Source of the DNA: Nannochloris sp. 'desiccata'
Taxonomy: Eukaryota; Chlorophyta; Trebouxiophyceae; Chlorellales; Chlorellaceae
Assembly (NCBI GenBank): GCA_019044685.2
Contig: JAGTXX020000006.1
Span: 930,001-994,000, forward strand
Direction: 5' to 3'
Length of the DNA: 64,000 nucleotides
Part shown: piece by piece, positions 31,852 to 43,196 of the stretch
How the letters are laid out: every line of letters begins with the position of its first letter
Position numbering within the stretch: the first letter of the stretch is position 1
Notes under the pieces: model-generated
What the model was told of the DNA's origin: nothing
Seen by the model: only the letters and a program-made list of their open reading frames with translations
Databases searched by the model: none
Translations under genes and position numbers: made by a program

Positions 31852-34800
31852 ATGCCGACCATGAATGGTCTTGGATCTTTGGCCAATAGGATGGGAACAA
31901 ATGATGGTTTCTCATTGGAAGTAAACCAGGCCTTATTGAAAGAAGACGATGATCTTCTTCGCCAAATCTTCAACCAGGTTTTTCGCCACCACCATCCCCA
32001 GGTGGCAAACAAGATGGACGTCATCTTTAGTCTTGCACAGGTAAGCTAGAACGGCAAATTTCACGTTATTATGAAATCTACTTCATTTTATCATTCAAAC
32101 TGGCAAACACATCGCATGCCGACTCAGTGCCGGTGCTTTCTTATACTTGGCTAGCGTATTGATTTACATCCTCAGCCCGTTTTCGTCAAACATAAATTTC
32201 TCCATACTCCACTGATTCATTTCTACTTGCAGGCCTGGTGTATGAGTGAATCTGATTCGGATTTTGAAATGTTGGAACAACGCCTCGAAGCCCTCGGCCC
32301 TGATGAACGCATTCTCGTCGCTTCTGCCTTTTCCCAGCTTCTCAGTTTACACAACCTCACTGAAGAAATCGTCACTGCCCGTTTGGAAAAGGCCCAGCGT
32401 GTAGGTGACGCTGAACAGTCCACTAGGTCAACCAACAAATCCCTCCAACGCTTGGTTGAAGTAGATAAAATCGCTCCTGAGGAAATTCATGCTGCTATTT
32501 GCCGTCAAAACGTAGAGCTTGTCTTCACCGCCCATCCTACTCAAGCCTTACGCCAATCTTTACTTAAAAAATACTCAAAAATTCGTTTTCAAATGGACCG
32601 TCTCCACAACACTCGCATGTCGCCGTACGAACGATTAGAATGTTTGGAAGAGATTCGATCTCAAATTGAATCAGCATGGCGTACTGATGAGATCCGTCGC
32701 CGTAAACCTACCCCTGAAGATGAATCTCGCCAGGGTTTAACATATTTCCACGAAACTATCTTTTATGGATTGCCAATCTTTTTACGTCGTTTGGATACCG
32801 CCTTGGCGAATATTGGACAGCCTCGTTTACCTTTGGACGCCACTCCATTTACCTTTGGTTCTTGGATGGGTGGAGATCGTGATGGTAACCCCAACGTCAC
32901 TTCAGGCACGACCAGGGATGTCGTTATCGGTGCCCGTCTCTCTGCTGTCGCATTGCTCACCGAACAGATTGAACGTTTAATGTTTGAGTTGTCTGTCTGG
33001 CGTGCTGCTCCTGAACTCCACGCTCGTGCCGCTGCTGTACAAGCTCGTTTGCATGCAAACGACGGTACTTACGTCACCACAAAGAAAAACGCCTATGACG
33101 TTGTCTTCATGTCTTCAAACGAACCTTACCGTATGGTGCTTTCCGATGTTCGTGACAAGTTGAACGCTACACGCGAGGTTCTTCTCCATGCCAGCCAACA
33201 CCATGGCGTCCGTCTCACAGAAGCTCTTGAAGCCGACCCTCTTGCCTATACCGACATAGAGGAACTCATTGACACTTTAAAAGCTTGTTATGATTCTTTA
33301 CTCGCCACTGGCGATGAATCTATGGCAAATTCTAAACTGTTGGATGTCATTCGTCAAGCAAGGACCTTTGGATTACATCTTTGCAGATTGGATATTCGCC
33401 AAGAGAGTACCCGACATGCCGATGCCATGGATAGCATTACTACCTTCCTGGGTCTTGGTTCGTACAAGGAATGGGATGAAGATACCCGTATTAATTTCTT
33501 ATTGAAAGAACTCGGTGGAAAACGACCTTTACTCCCACCTACCATGCCAATGAGCGATGATGTCGCTGAAGTGGTTCGCACGTTCCGTATGCTTGCTGAA
33601 TTGCCTACTGATTCTTTGGGTGCGTATATTATCTCCATGGCACACACTGCATCTGATGTTTTGGCAGTGGAATTGCTTCAAAAAGAATGTGGCATTGAAC
33701 ACACCCTCCGTGTGGTCCCTCTCTTTGAAACGCTGGAAGATTTGGAATACGCAGAGACTGCTATGCGTCAATTATTCTCAAATCCCTGGTATCTTGAGCA
33801 TATTAAAGGGAATCAAGAGGTAATGATTGGATACTCTGATAGTGGTAAAGATGCAGGACGTGTTGCTGCTGCATGGGGTCTTTATGAAGTCCAAGAATGT
33901 CTTGTGAAAGTAGCTGATGAATTTGGTGTTCATTTAACTTTATTCCACGGTAGAGGAGGTACCGTAGGTCGTGGTGGTGCTCCTGCCCATTTGGCTGTAC
34001 TTTCACAACCTCCTGGTACCATTCGTGGGACTATTCGTGTTACGGTACAAGGTGAAGTCGTTGAACAACAATTCGGTGAAAAAGAAATTGCATTCAGAAC
34101 AATGGATTTGTATACTGGTGCTGTACTTGAAGCAACGCTTGCACCCACACAACAACCGTCCCAGTTATGGCGTGATACCATGGCTGAAATGTCGAAAGTA
34201 TCTTGTGATGCGTATCGTGCTGTCGTACGAGGAGATCCTCGTTTTATCGATTTCTTCCAATCCTTGACCCCGGTAAATGAACTTGGTCGAATGAATATTG
34301 GCAGTCGTCCTGCAAAGCGTAAAGCAGCGGGTTCAATCGATACCTTACGTGCAATTCCCTGGATCTTTGCATGGACACAGATTCGTTTCCATCTACCTGT
34401 GTGGCTCGGTGTGGGGGAAGCCATGGAAGCGGTTATCAATAAAGGATCCCAAGGACTGGAGTTGTTGCAAGATATGTATCAGAACTGGATGTTTTTCCGC
34501 GTTATGTTAGATATGCTTGAAATGGTGTTTGCCAAGGCGGATCCACGGATTGTTAAAGTCTATGAACGGCATTTAGTCGACCCTAAATTGCATCCTTTGG
34601 GTGATGATCTTTTGAAGCAGTGCCACGTGGCTGAAGATTGTCTACTGAGAGTAATGAAGCATTCTGGCTTATTAAGTAGTCAATCTACTGCATTCTTACA
34701 GCAGAAATTACAATTGCGTGCTCCCTATGTCGCTCCTTTGAACATTTTGCAAGTGTATTGTTTGAAAACCTTGAGGGAAGTTGCAACAGGTATGCCTGTT

Positions 34801-34953
34801 GATGAAATTTTCAAAGACGTCAAAAGCTCCCCTGATGCTGATGGCTTGGCGCTGATGTCTCGTGGAGAAGGGGATCCTATATTGGCTGCTGTAGAAGATA
34901 CTATGGTTATTACTATGAAGGGTGTCGCTTCTGGTATGCAGAATACTGGTTAA
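31852..34953 (+). CDS. PPC1: Phosphoenolpyruvate carboxylase, plant-type
   Basis: It converts PEP and bicarbonate to oxaloacetate in the cytosol, feeding the TCA cycle and nitrogen assimilation. Exons 31852-32040 and 32233-34953 join in phase 0 and give 969 residues. Catalytic landmarks: VFTAHPTQALRQSLL (active His), GYSDSGKDAGR (Lys), FHGRGGTVGRGGAPAHLA (Gly-rich loop) and MGGDRDGNPNVTSG. The C-terminus ends in QNTG, the mark of plant-type enzymes; bacterial-type algal PEPC ends differently. The N-terminal phosphorylation motif of land-plant enzymes (acid-base-x-x-SIDAQLR) is absent; the leader is MPTMNGLGSLANRMG. Third positions favour C/T (CGT, ATC, TTC), consistent with high expression. 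Confidence 0.97.
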
Positions 34954-35401
34954 GTAAAAAAAGAAAAAGAAAAAAAAGTACCTGGATAGTTTTTTCTTGT
35001 GTTTTTGATAGAGCTTATATTTTGTTGATCTTTTCTTTCCTTTCTCCCTCTCTTGTATATTATAATGAAGGATGAACTAGCTTCTCCTCTTTTGAATTGT
35101 TCTTGTTTATGCATTTGGTCTTAGCTCTTTATTAAACGTGTCTGTACTGTAAGAATAAAATAGCAACAGGGTTGTGGAAAGGATCCTCCAGAGGTCAACG
35201 GTGTTTGACTTTTTTTGACCTTTGAACTTCCCTGAAGGTCTATAAGCATAGGAACGTTTTAAACGTAGATATATTTATAATCTTTTTATAGGGTTTATGG
35301 AAAAGATTAGTGCAAATACATTCTCCCTTAAGAGCGCATTTGGATACGCACTCGTCTTGATCTTGGTGATCGGTCTCGAGAGTAATTGATTAATTTGAAT
35401 C
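34954..35401. other. Intergenic: PEPC 3' region and upstream of the next gene
   Basis: 448 bp, A/T-rich and pyrimidine-rich. No gene or RNA was recognised. Confidence 0.5.
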
Positions 35402-36147
35402 ATGGCTGCCAATTTTTACTCTACAGCGTGAGTCATCGTATGCATTAAATTTTTTATTCAAACCCTGCGTCAAACTAAATCAGCCCTCCCACTGAAAAAC
35501 TAATAGCTTTCTCAATTCTCTTGCTGTTGCAGCAAAAACAACCCTGAGGTGCTAGAAAAAAGGAAACAACGAATTGCTGCTCTAGATTCTGAGATTAAGC
35601 GCATGCAAAATGCCAATCCAGGACGTAAACCAGATTGGGATGAGGACAAAATCATGAAAATGGACCGTGCTGCTTTGGAATTAGGCAAACGGTGTGTTAT
35701 GTGGGACGACAAGGGCACCGGGTTCTTTTTGGTAAGAGCTATATTCACTCATACTACACCACTGTAAACCTTAATTACACCGCAGATACAATCTATTAGT
35801 ATAACTCCTTAAACTTCTCTGCTAAATTGCAGATGTTGAACTGGGATTGGGTTCGAAATCGTCCTGCGTCACCCCCAACCCAGGAAGCCGCCTTTGAACA
35901 TGGCTGGTGGGTTAATGCCAAAGAGCTGCTTACTCCACCGTTATTAGACCCTTCTATACCTGAAAGCAAGCTTGCAGCATGGTTGGATGAACACACCATG
36001 AATGTGCATTCTCGTTTGCTAGAGAAGCTTGATAAAGTGCGTTTGGGAAAGGAAGAAACCAAGAAAAAGTTGTCTTCACATTTTATTTTAGAGGACCAGT
36101 ACTGGGATCAGCTTCAAGCCTTGCCTAGAGAAAATACAGAGAAATAA
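35402..36147 (+). CDS. Conserved-looking protein of unknown function, 179 residues
   Basis: Exons 35402-35427, 35533-35731 and 35833-36147 are phase-consistent (2 then 0). The N-terminal part is a charged helix (NPEVLEKRKQRIAALDSEIK). A Trp-rich middle follows (RCVMWDDKGTGFFLMLNWDW, then AAFEHGWWVNAKELL) and a charged C-terminal helix (LLEKLDKVRLGKEETKKKL). No signal peptide, membrane segment or known motif was recognised. Three exons with good borders and a non-repetitive composition argue that it is a real gene. It converges on the GCP3 gene. Confidence 0.7.
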
Positions 36148-36276
36148 CTTTTTATACATGCTTTACTAGTTCAGTGTTCATCTTACACCAATTCTAATAA
36201 ATACCGTCAGCATGGAACTAAAGTAAATTATCAGTACTCGATGAAAAAGAATTGAAAAATAATATTGTTTTTCTCT

Positions 36277-38439
36277 CTACGAGGCGCTCGTTGTCTTTGA
36301 TCTCACTCCTCCAGCAGCAGCGCTAATCCCAGCATCCAATGGCTCTAGCCTACTAGACAACCACCTCAAGTCTAAATGAGAATGCTGTGGTACCAGAGCA
36401 TGGAAAGTACGAACGTGACGATCAAATGCACTATGAACCCTCCAAGCACCAGAACGTACCTCAGCGAGCAATTCCCGACTGACCCCCTGCGGAGAGTTGT
36501 ACACTTCCTCATTCCATTCTCCAGTCGCTTCACTTTCTTTAGCACGTTTAAGGAAAGTCTGCTGTTCAACAACTGCCAATTCGACTGCGTCAGCGACGCG
36601 GCGGATAGGACCTGCGATGTTGAGGACAGCGCGGAGGGCAGCACGCAGCGCAGCGTGGACATCAGATGCATTGCCGCCACCAAAAGAACCACTACTACCA
36701 GCAGTAGTACCATCATTTTTGTTCATAATGCCACTATTAGAAGAGGAGCGTGTATTTCCAACACCACTACTAGCGATACTGCTACCAGGGCCATCCAAGT
36801 AAGTGCCTTCAACAATCGCTTGCAAAGCCGCTTCATGCGCGGCAATCACTTCATCCAAGGTCGCTGCAGCACGCAAAGCAGCTTCTAACTTTGCCCATGC
36901 AGGTTCAATCACCTCATACAACACCTTTGCTTGTAAAGATGCTACAAAATGAGCCATGTCTGCCCTTTGAGCGTGTAAATATCTCAATAAAGCAGGAACG
37001 TCTCCCGTCACGGCTGCTGCATCGATACCAAATTCCTTTTCAAGGCCACGCAAGGTCGCTAAACTGTGGCCAATATTGTCTAAATCATGCCAAGCTTGTG
37101 CTACAAGATGGTCTACTTGTTTTATATTCCATAATAATCTTGAAACGCGGCCATATGAAGCCATCGCCTCAGGGCTAAGTACTGCAGCAGCAGGACCATC
37201 AAGAGAATACGCAAGACCAAAGACATCCCATCCACAATCTCCATCTAACGCTCGATTGAGCTTGACTTGAACACGGCGTAATAGATCCGAGTCAGCGACT
37301 GCAGCGCCACAAGAACGGAGCGCCGTCTCGACGTGGCCTTGTAACGAGAAGATAGAAATGTCTTTTGCTGATTTGTCCAGTTCTGGGCCAGCGAGATCCA
37401 GTAATGTACGTACAAAATCACCTTGTCCAAGTAACACGTAGCGACGAACAGCTGCTAGATGGGCAGGGAGGCTTTCACGTCGCATCAGGACATCAAGCAA
37501 TCTACTTCCAACAGTAGCACCGACATCTGCAGCTGTTGTTTCCAGCCACTTTAAACGCTGTAAAGTGGTCCCACCATTGCTTGAATCTGTGATTCCAGGA
37601 ATAGATCCAGCGTGTGCCATTGCAGCTGCCCATTCAGAATCTCCACAGCATTCTCGTAAGAAAGCAACCGTCTTGCCGCTAGTGAGCACTCGTTGAGCGA
37701 GCTCAGGGGTCACAAAACGAGGCTGCATTGTAGAGTCTAAGGCGTAGCCTGCTCTCCATACTGATGCAGGATGATCGCTTCCCAACTGCTGCTGTACAAT
37801 CATAAAATCGCCTCCAGAACTAAAAGTAATATCTAAAGTACCATCAAGAATCCAGCGTGACAATTTCCGAAAAAAAGGCACACAAGTTTCTTCCAATAAC
37901 GGTCCCACAGCTCTCCGAACAAGTGGATCCCCGTGTTTTGACATGGCGTGCAAGGCGTTGATAACTTGCCCGCCACGGAGACTTACTGCAGCATCAAGGC
38001 AGCTGGCAAGGACACGAAGACGTTGTTGAGGTTCAGCTAGCCAAACTACAAGTCTTCGTAAGCTGAGAGGACCGATATTACTGGAAGCGGTAGTATGTGT
38101 AGTCTGCTGCTGTTGTTGGTATTGGGCTTCCAGGATAGCGATAAGTCTACAGCAGTTGTTGACTTCCTTGTTACATGCAGCGACCAACGCCTCGTGAACG
38201 ACACTTTCCTGTGCTGCAGCTTGGGCAGTTAGTTCTTTTACTTTGCGTAACAACCACCCTAGCTCAGTTATTTTGCTGATGAGCTGGCGTTGAGCAGGGG
38301 AAACGTCAACACCAGAGCCACAAGCAAAGCGGCCAGTGTCAGCAGCGGTGCCATTATCAAAGGCTACAAATCGACCTCCATCGATTCCCTGGCAGCAGTG
38401 GAGCGCTTCTCTCACTAAAGCACTCTCCGTTGCAGCCAT
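36277..38439 (-). CDS. GCP3: Gamma-tubulin complex component 3 (Spc98/GCP3), short N-terminus
   Basis: GCP3 builds the gamma-tubulin complex that nucleates microtubules. A single exon encodes 720 residues. Family features are REALHCCQGIDGGRFVAFDN near the start, LISKITELGWLLRKVKEL, FFRKLSRWILDGTLDI and LLDLAGPELDKSAKDISIFS in the Spc97/Spc98 fold, and LNRALDGDCGWDVFGLAYSL in the gamma-tubulin-binding half. Typical GCP3 is about 850-900 residues with an N-terminal extension. Here the ATG (GCGCCATGG context) opens directly at the conserved domain, so the protein is short or an upstream exon was missed. A Ser/Asn/Gly repeat (TRSSSNSGIMNKNDGT) lies in a late loop. Confidence 0.88.
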   Translation of the reverse strand: MAATESALVREALHCCQGIDGGRFVAFDNGTAADTGRFACGSGVDVSPAQRQLISKITELGWLLRKVKELTAQAAAQESVVHEALVAACNKEVNNCCRLIAILEAQYQQQQQTTHTTASSNIGPLSLRRLVVWLAEPQQRLRVLASCLDAAVSLRGGQVINALHAMSKHGDPLVRRAVGPLLEETCVPFFRKLSRWILDGTLDITFSSGGDFMIVQQQLGSDHPASVWRAGYALDSTMQPRFVTPELAQRVLTSGKTVAFLRECCGDSEWAAAMAHAGSIPGITDSSNGGTTLQRLKWLETTAADVGATVGSRLLDVLMRRESLPAHLAAVRRYVLLGQGDFVRTLLDLAGPELDKSAKDISIFSLQGHVETALRSCGAAVADSDLLRRVQVKLNRALDGDCGWDVFGLAYSLDGPAAAVLSPEAMASYGRVSRLLWNIKQVDHLVAQAWHDLDNIGHSLATLRGLEKEFGIDAAAVTGDVPALLRYLHAQRADMAHFVASLQAKVLYEVIEPAWAKLEAALRAAATLDEVIAAHEAALQAIVEGTYLDGPGSSIASSGVGNTRSSSNSGIMNKNDGTTAGSSGSFGGGNASDVHAALRAALRAVLNIAGPIRRVADAVELAVVEQQTFLKRAKESEATGEWNEEVYNSPQGVSRELLAEVRSGAWRVHSAFDRHVRTFHALVPQHSHLDLRWLSSRLEPLDAGISAAAGGVRSKTTSAS

Positions 38440-39262
38440 GGCGCGGTACTGTACAGTAGTTGGCTAGGAGAATGATCGATCAGAAGTTGATTTTCAGTTG
38501 AGATGGTTTGGGTTGTAAGCAGGGTGCGTAACTCCAACCGGTGAAAATGCTTTATTTATATAATGATAGTCGGTATTGTATCAATGCTGGCTTTAAAGGC
38601 TTCTCCTCTGTGAACGAAATTTCAAACATTTGCTTTTCTCGAATCCAAGGTCAAATCAGAGCCTGCTTATAAATGCTCCAGCGAAACCTGTCATCGCTAA
38701 ATTTAATACTGGATGAAGTTAGTAGGGTCATTCAATGCGATAGGAAGCGAGCTATGAGCTACTTAAGGGTGAGTCGTCCTAATGCATGGCATCATTAGGA
38801 AAATTTAATGTTTGTTTCACGAAACCAGGGCGATGATGAGAAAAGTATCCGCGCTTTTGAGATTAATCTCTATGAAAATTTGATTAAAAATGGTTGAATT
38901 CTTCACCTGAAGCCTTTTCTTTCGATTTGAAACACCAACATCATCTATATAAGTTTGCATGCCGCCGTTCCGTTGCTGCTGTTGTCTAATGAAATCCATT
39001 TCTCTTCTTGCTTCATACCTGCAGGCTACTTCTAATATCATTACAGCTTATAACTAAAACATCAACATGGTGCCTACTTGTAAAAAGTACCAAAATATAA
39101 ATATAAGAACGACGATAGTTGTATCAATCAAAATGGGGGCATTGTCAAGGGCGAGGGGGATCATTAATTAATTTTATTTAATAATTTAAAAGGGAGGTCA
39201 TAATTTGAAAAGGGAAAGCACATTAATATTAAAAGAAAAACGATTCTATCTCGTTATCCAAA
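38440..39262. other. Unresolved 820-bp interval between GCP3 and the next gene
   Basis: On the minus strand an ATG frame from 39041 encodes REMDFIRQQQQRNGGMQTYI and is followed by GTGAAG. On the plus strand ATG at 38754, a GTGAGT donor and an AACCAG acceptor would give MSYLR joined to GDDEKSIRAFEINLYENLIK. Both are short and unrecognised, and they exclude each other in part. The interval also holds the GCP3 promoter. Confidence 0.35.
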
Positions 39263-40782
39263 TCATGCAGTATCTTGGCGTTTCCAAGACTTTCTTGCAG
39301 ATGAAACTCTCCCGCCGCCTTCAGCATCGTCAGACACCAACCGTCGAGTAAAACTGGGAGTAGCTCCAGATGCTCTACGAGTAGAAGTTTTACGTGCTGT
39401 AGAACCTCTGCGGCCTCTAGTAGCATGCTGTTGCTCTTCCTCAATCAAATCCATGTTATTTTCATTATAAAAGCCGTCGCCAAGGCCGCCAGCAGTGGCC
39501 GCACCACCACCACCTCCTTTGCTAGAAGACCCCAAGATAGTGGCGAGTGCGCTTAAAGGCATCACTCCGTGTAACTGTAACACAGCAGCAACCATAACTA
39601 CCGCCAAACACACACCACCGATTGCAGATCCCATCACTTTCAACGGAGCTTCAAAAACGGTAATAGCTATTTGGCGAACAGTTTTATATTCTTGGACAGC
39701 GTTACTGTCAGATGAGAAATGGCGCAAAGTAGAAGCTGCCCGGTACCGCAAGTCACTTAATGGGAAATTTGTAGAGGTGAGACGAGGGATACTTTGTGGC
39801 TCTTTATTACTAACCAGAGAAACTAAATTTGTGCTGCCTGTGGGAGATGTAGCTGCCTCGTGACGGAACTTCTCGAGATATACTGCTACAGAAGAAGGTA
39901 AAGAGTTTGTAGGTACCAAGAAAAGTACACCTACTACCAAAAATAAAGCTAAAAACATAAATATGACTTCGCCAAGACCACCACTAGAAGTGCCACGGAA
40001 ATCTCCAGTATCTGAGGAAGCACTGGAGGTTGCCAGATGTGTTTCTTCATTTTTTTGCACCTTGGAGCTTTTACGCATCCATCCAGCCAACCCACCTCGT
40101 AATCCATACCCTCCGGCAGGTTCTTTAACCGGGAAACTTCTAGGAAAGACGGTCGCGTCTTCTTTTTGGGCGCTGCCAGGGGTGCGGGCGGTGCGAGGCG
40201 TTGAACGGGTTGGTGAGGTCATATTTCTTTCTTTTGCTGGAGTATTCTTCGCGCTGGTGTTTTGAATATGTTCTCTGGGTGTATTGGCTTCAGAAAAGAC
40301 TGGGTTTTCTGTGCTGAGAGTCCATTCATCGTCTCCAGCAGCACGGAGTGCGCGTGGCGTCATATCTTGCAACGATGTACCCACAGAGGATAATTTGAGG
40401 GCCGCTTCGTCCAGTGCATTTCGCACAGGGTTTTTAGACTTGTTGGGGGATCCTAGAAGCTTACGGGAAGCCCCAAAGGCGTCAGTTTGGCTGGTAGGGT
40501 CATTCAATGCATCGGTAAGACCCATGGGCGGTGCTGAGAGCACATTTTCAGTTTCAAAGGCTTTATTTAAACGGTTGACGAGATTTTTTGCGGGAGGTCC
40601 CGTCTTCTTTATCTCACCACTGCAAAAGGATAGCATAAGGTTGAGAAATTAAGTTGTTGGTTGGGCGACGCTGCTGTTTTGGGGTCAATGAGCTTGCTTG
40701 GGAAAGACACCTAATTTTGTCGCCAGAAACGCGTGGAGTAGCTCAATCAGACTACTGCGATTTTCGACATTACTTACTCCAT
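39263..40782 (-). CDS. Unknown protein with Ser/Pro-rich N-terminus and two membrane segments
   Basis: A five-base first coding exon (40782-40778, ATGGA) joins in phase 2 via GTAAGT...TTGCAG to exon 2 (40619-39263), giving MDGEIKKTGPPAKNLVNRLN and 453 residues in all. The N-terminal half has many Ser/Thr-Pro sites (SPTRSTPRTARTPGS), possible CDK targets. Membrane segments are VIFMFLALFLVVGVLFLV and IGGVCLAVVMVAAVLQL, separated by about 100 residues. The tail is Arg/Ser-rich (RGRRGSTARKTSTRRASG). No family was recognised; two helices with phosphorylatable tails would suit an inner nuclear or ER membrane protein, but that is inference. Confidence 0.65.
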
Positions 40783-41464
40783 CTTTATAGTGGCTTGGAA
40801 ACTTGCGAGCTTGCTAACTGCGCGACAAGATCAATTCTATCGTTTATTTTTTTCACTTCGCAGGCGAGACACGGACCGTCGCACGCACGAATACCTCTTG
40901 GGTATTGAACAAACTAAATATTCTGTGATTCTCAAGCCGAATCGAGCAATTTCTATTTTCAAAATTCAAAACTGGAAAGAAGAGAATTTTTTCCCCCCTA
41001 TATACCTTCCTGGGAGAGGTTGGGAGCAGGCAACCAAAACAAAGTTAGAAGAAATATATATCCCAGAAATATAGTTCTCCCATAGATCTCTCTACGTTTG
41101 CATTTTGTTTTTACAAGGAGGGCTGATCTTTGACTTCAAAGCGATTCATTGATTCTGAACAGATCTTCACGGTCTGGTTCCTGGCATACATAACGCCTCT
41201 ACTCTTTATATGTGTTTATGTGTGTGTAATGTAACAGACCATCGCCAATTTTTTTATAGTTAAAGCAGCTTTGGGGATCCAGACGCCAGCTCCCTCTTGC
41301 TGCGAAATTGCAGACATTGAACGAGCAAGCTAGGACAAAAGATGTAATGGAGGTAGGTGATGCAACTCCAGAGACGATCAGCGCAGCCACAGCCACTAGG
41401 CTCCAGCCTAATCAGGCCATTCCACCCCGGCGTCGTCTCCTTTCTTCATAAACACGAGCGTTAT
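40783..41464. other. Interval with a possible membrane-segment exon of the ankyrin gene
   Basis: On the minus strand 41396-41199 is open and encodes VAVAALIVSGVASPTSITSF, a hydrophobic stretch like the PGG membrane region that follows ankyrin repeats in plant proteins. It lies just after the ankyrin stop codon. I could not find a phase-compatible splice joining it, so it is not included. The plus-strand frame 40790-41074 has no resemblance to a protein. Confidence 0.3.
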
Positions 41465-43196
41465 TTATACCATATCAGCCTCATCATGTGGGGACTGTAC
41501 CGCCAAAGCTGGTCGCTCCATGCATTCTCTCAGCAACTCTGCAACCTCAGTATGTCCATTATCTAGAGCTAATTGTAAAGGAGTTTTATCACTCTTATCT
41601 TCAATCGATGCATCTACCCGTTCGACTGAAATCAGTGTTTGTATACTCTCCAAGCAACCTGCCTCTGCTGCAAAGTGCAACAAAGTCATTCCAAATACGG
41701 GACTTTGTTCATTGATATGAATATCAAGCATACTACCAGGCGCTCTTAACAGCATCTCCACAACTTTAAGGTGGTCTCCATATATATGTGGAAAAATTCC
41801 ATCCCCAGATTCTTCAGTCTAATGCGCAGCCTCAAGGTCAGCCTGGATACGCGCAACTTCATTCCACCAATCTGCATCGTCAGGGTGCACGAGCATTACC
41901 TGCGCTACATTCCCCTGTTCTTCAAGGGAATCAAGTTCATCTTCACCACTACAGTAACCTCTACGTCTCTGCTCTACATCTCTCTCTGCTTCAAGGCCAC
42001 GAAGCGCTGCTTTGAGAGGGGTGACATCTCCAGGCATAGTTTGGTTGACATCAAGTTTTGGATGGTTCAAAAGCTCTTTAAGGCTTCTGAACTCCCCTAA
42101 ATATGCTGTAGCTATAAGAATTGTGCAACCTTCCGAGTTTGTGCTATTGATATCAATTTTAGGATATTGTTTAAGCTTTCGGACAATTTCGATACGTTTA
42201 TCACACAAATTGAAATCCATGGATTCAATGTTGGGATATTTTAAAAGCTCGAACATAATTCTTAGGTTATTCTTATATGCGGCAACGTCGAAAGTAGTAA
42301 AGCCGGAAGAATCTGGGGCGTTGATATTCATTTGCGGGCGTTTTAAAAGCTCCAATACCATGTTCAAATGCCCGAAAAATGCTGCCCGATTAAGAGCTAT
42401 TTCAGCAATCCTATTGCTGGAATTATTAGAAAGGAACGTTTGGAGGAGTGTAAGATCACCACAATAGGTTGCAAAATATAGTACAACCGGTCTTTGTCCG
42501 AGTGGGGACACGGCAGAGACAGACCCGCCAGCATCAACCAACATGTGTACCATTTTTTCGTATTCCGTATCTTGCTGGCATGCCAGCATTGTGGCACTCC
42601 AGCCTGCCTTGTTTTTATGGTTAGGATTTGCCCCTTCTTCTAGCAAAATCTTAACTGCGGCCACATTATTTGAAGCGGCCGCCACCATGAGCGGTGCTGT
42701 CCTACCATCAGCTTCCTTCTCCGGGTCTTCTCCACTTGCCAGTGTAATTTCAAGAAGAGAAGTGTAGACGAATCTGTAGATCCAGTGATGTTTATATGAT
42801 AGGAAGTGGATAAGAGAAGTTCCTTCAAGATTGTCCTCATTCTTTTTCGTCGGTTTCCTTCTTAGCTCAAAAATATACAACAGGCATCCATGGAAATTTC
42901 CGCGACACACGACATTCAAAACTTGAATCCCAATCCGCTAGCGCTGCTTCTTTTTGATAATCTGACCACCTGAAATCTTCCGAATTAGAGAATTCCATCT
43001 CTCTGTCGTTGCCTAAGCCATCTTCTGATTCATCCAACTCATCTACTGATTCAGGGAAGCCTAATTCATCATCTAATTCATCAGCAGGTGTTAGCATGCA
43101 CTCTGGACTATAGAGAGATACCTTGTTTACCTCAGCGCTACAGTCAATACTCTTTTCAATTGCATCGGATCTATATTCGGGTAACTTTATCTTCAT
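41465..43196 (-). CDS. Ankyrin-repeat protein, alternative C-terminus likely
   Basis: Exons 43196-42970, 42773-41900 and 41818-41465 are phase-consistent (2 then 0) and give 484 residues. The N-terminus is acidic (PADELDDELGFPESVDELDE). About eight ankyrin-like repeats follow: GRTAPLMVAAASNNVAAVKI, NKAGWSATMLACQ, NSEGCTILIATAYLGEFRSL and, in the last exon, GMTLLHFAAEAGCLESIQTL. The last intron (GTAATG...CATTAG, 41899-41819) is 81 bp, open throughout, and its final TAG is itself an in-frame stop. Retention therefore gives a protein of about 393 residues ending ADLEAAH. The ATG overlaps the stop codon of the upstream small membrane protein (ATGA). The first intron (CAG|GTGGTC...CTACAG) is tentative. 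Confidence 0.65.

Noticed and set aside
36372..36888. Frames on both strands inside the GCP3 gene
   Set aside because: They arise from the Ser/Asn repeat region of GCP3 and have no independent support.
40790..41074. 94-residue plus-strand frame upstream of the two-pass membrane protein gene
   Set aside because: Starts at a TTG, lacks family resemblance, and overlaps the first exon and promoter of the opposite-strand gene.
41819..41821. In-frame TAG read as proof of an ankyrin pseudogene
   Set aside because: A consensus donor and exact intron end at the TAG explain it without decay; kept as a finding on alternative splicing.
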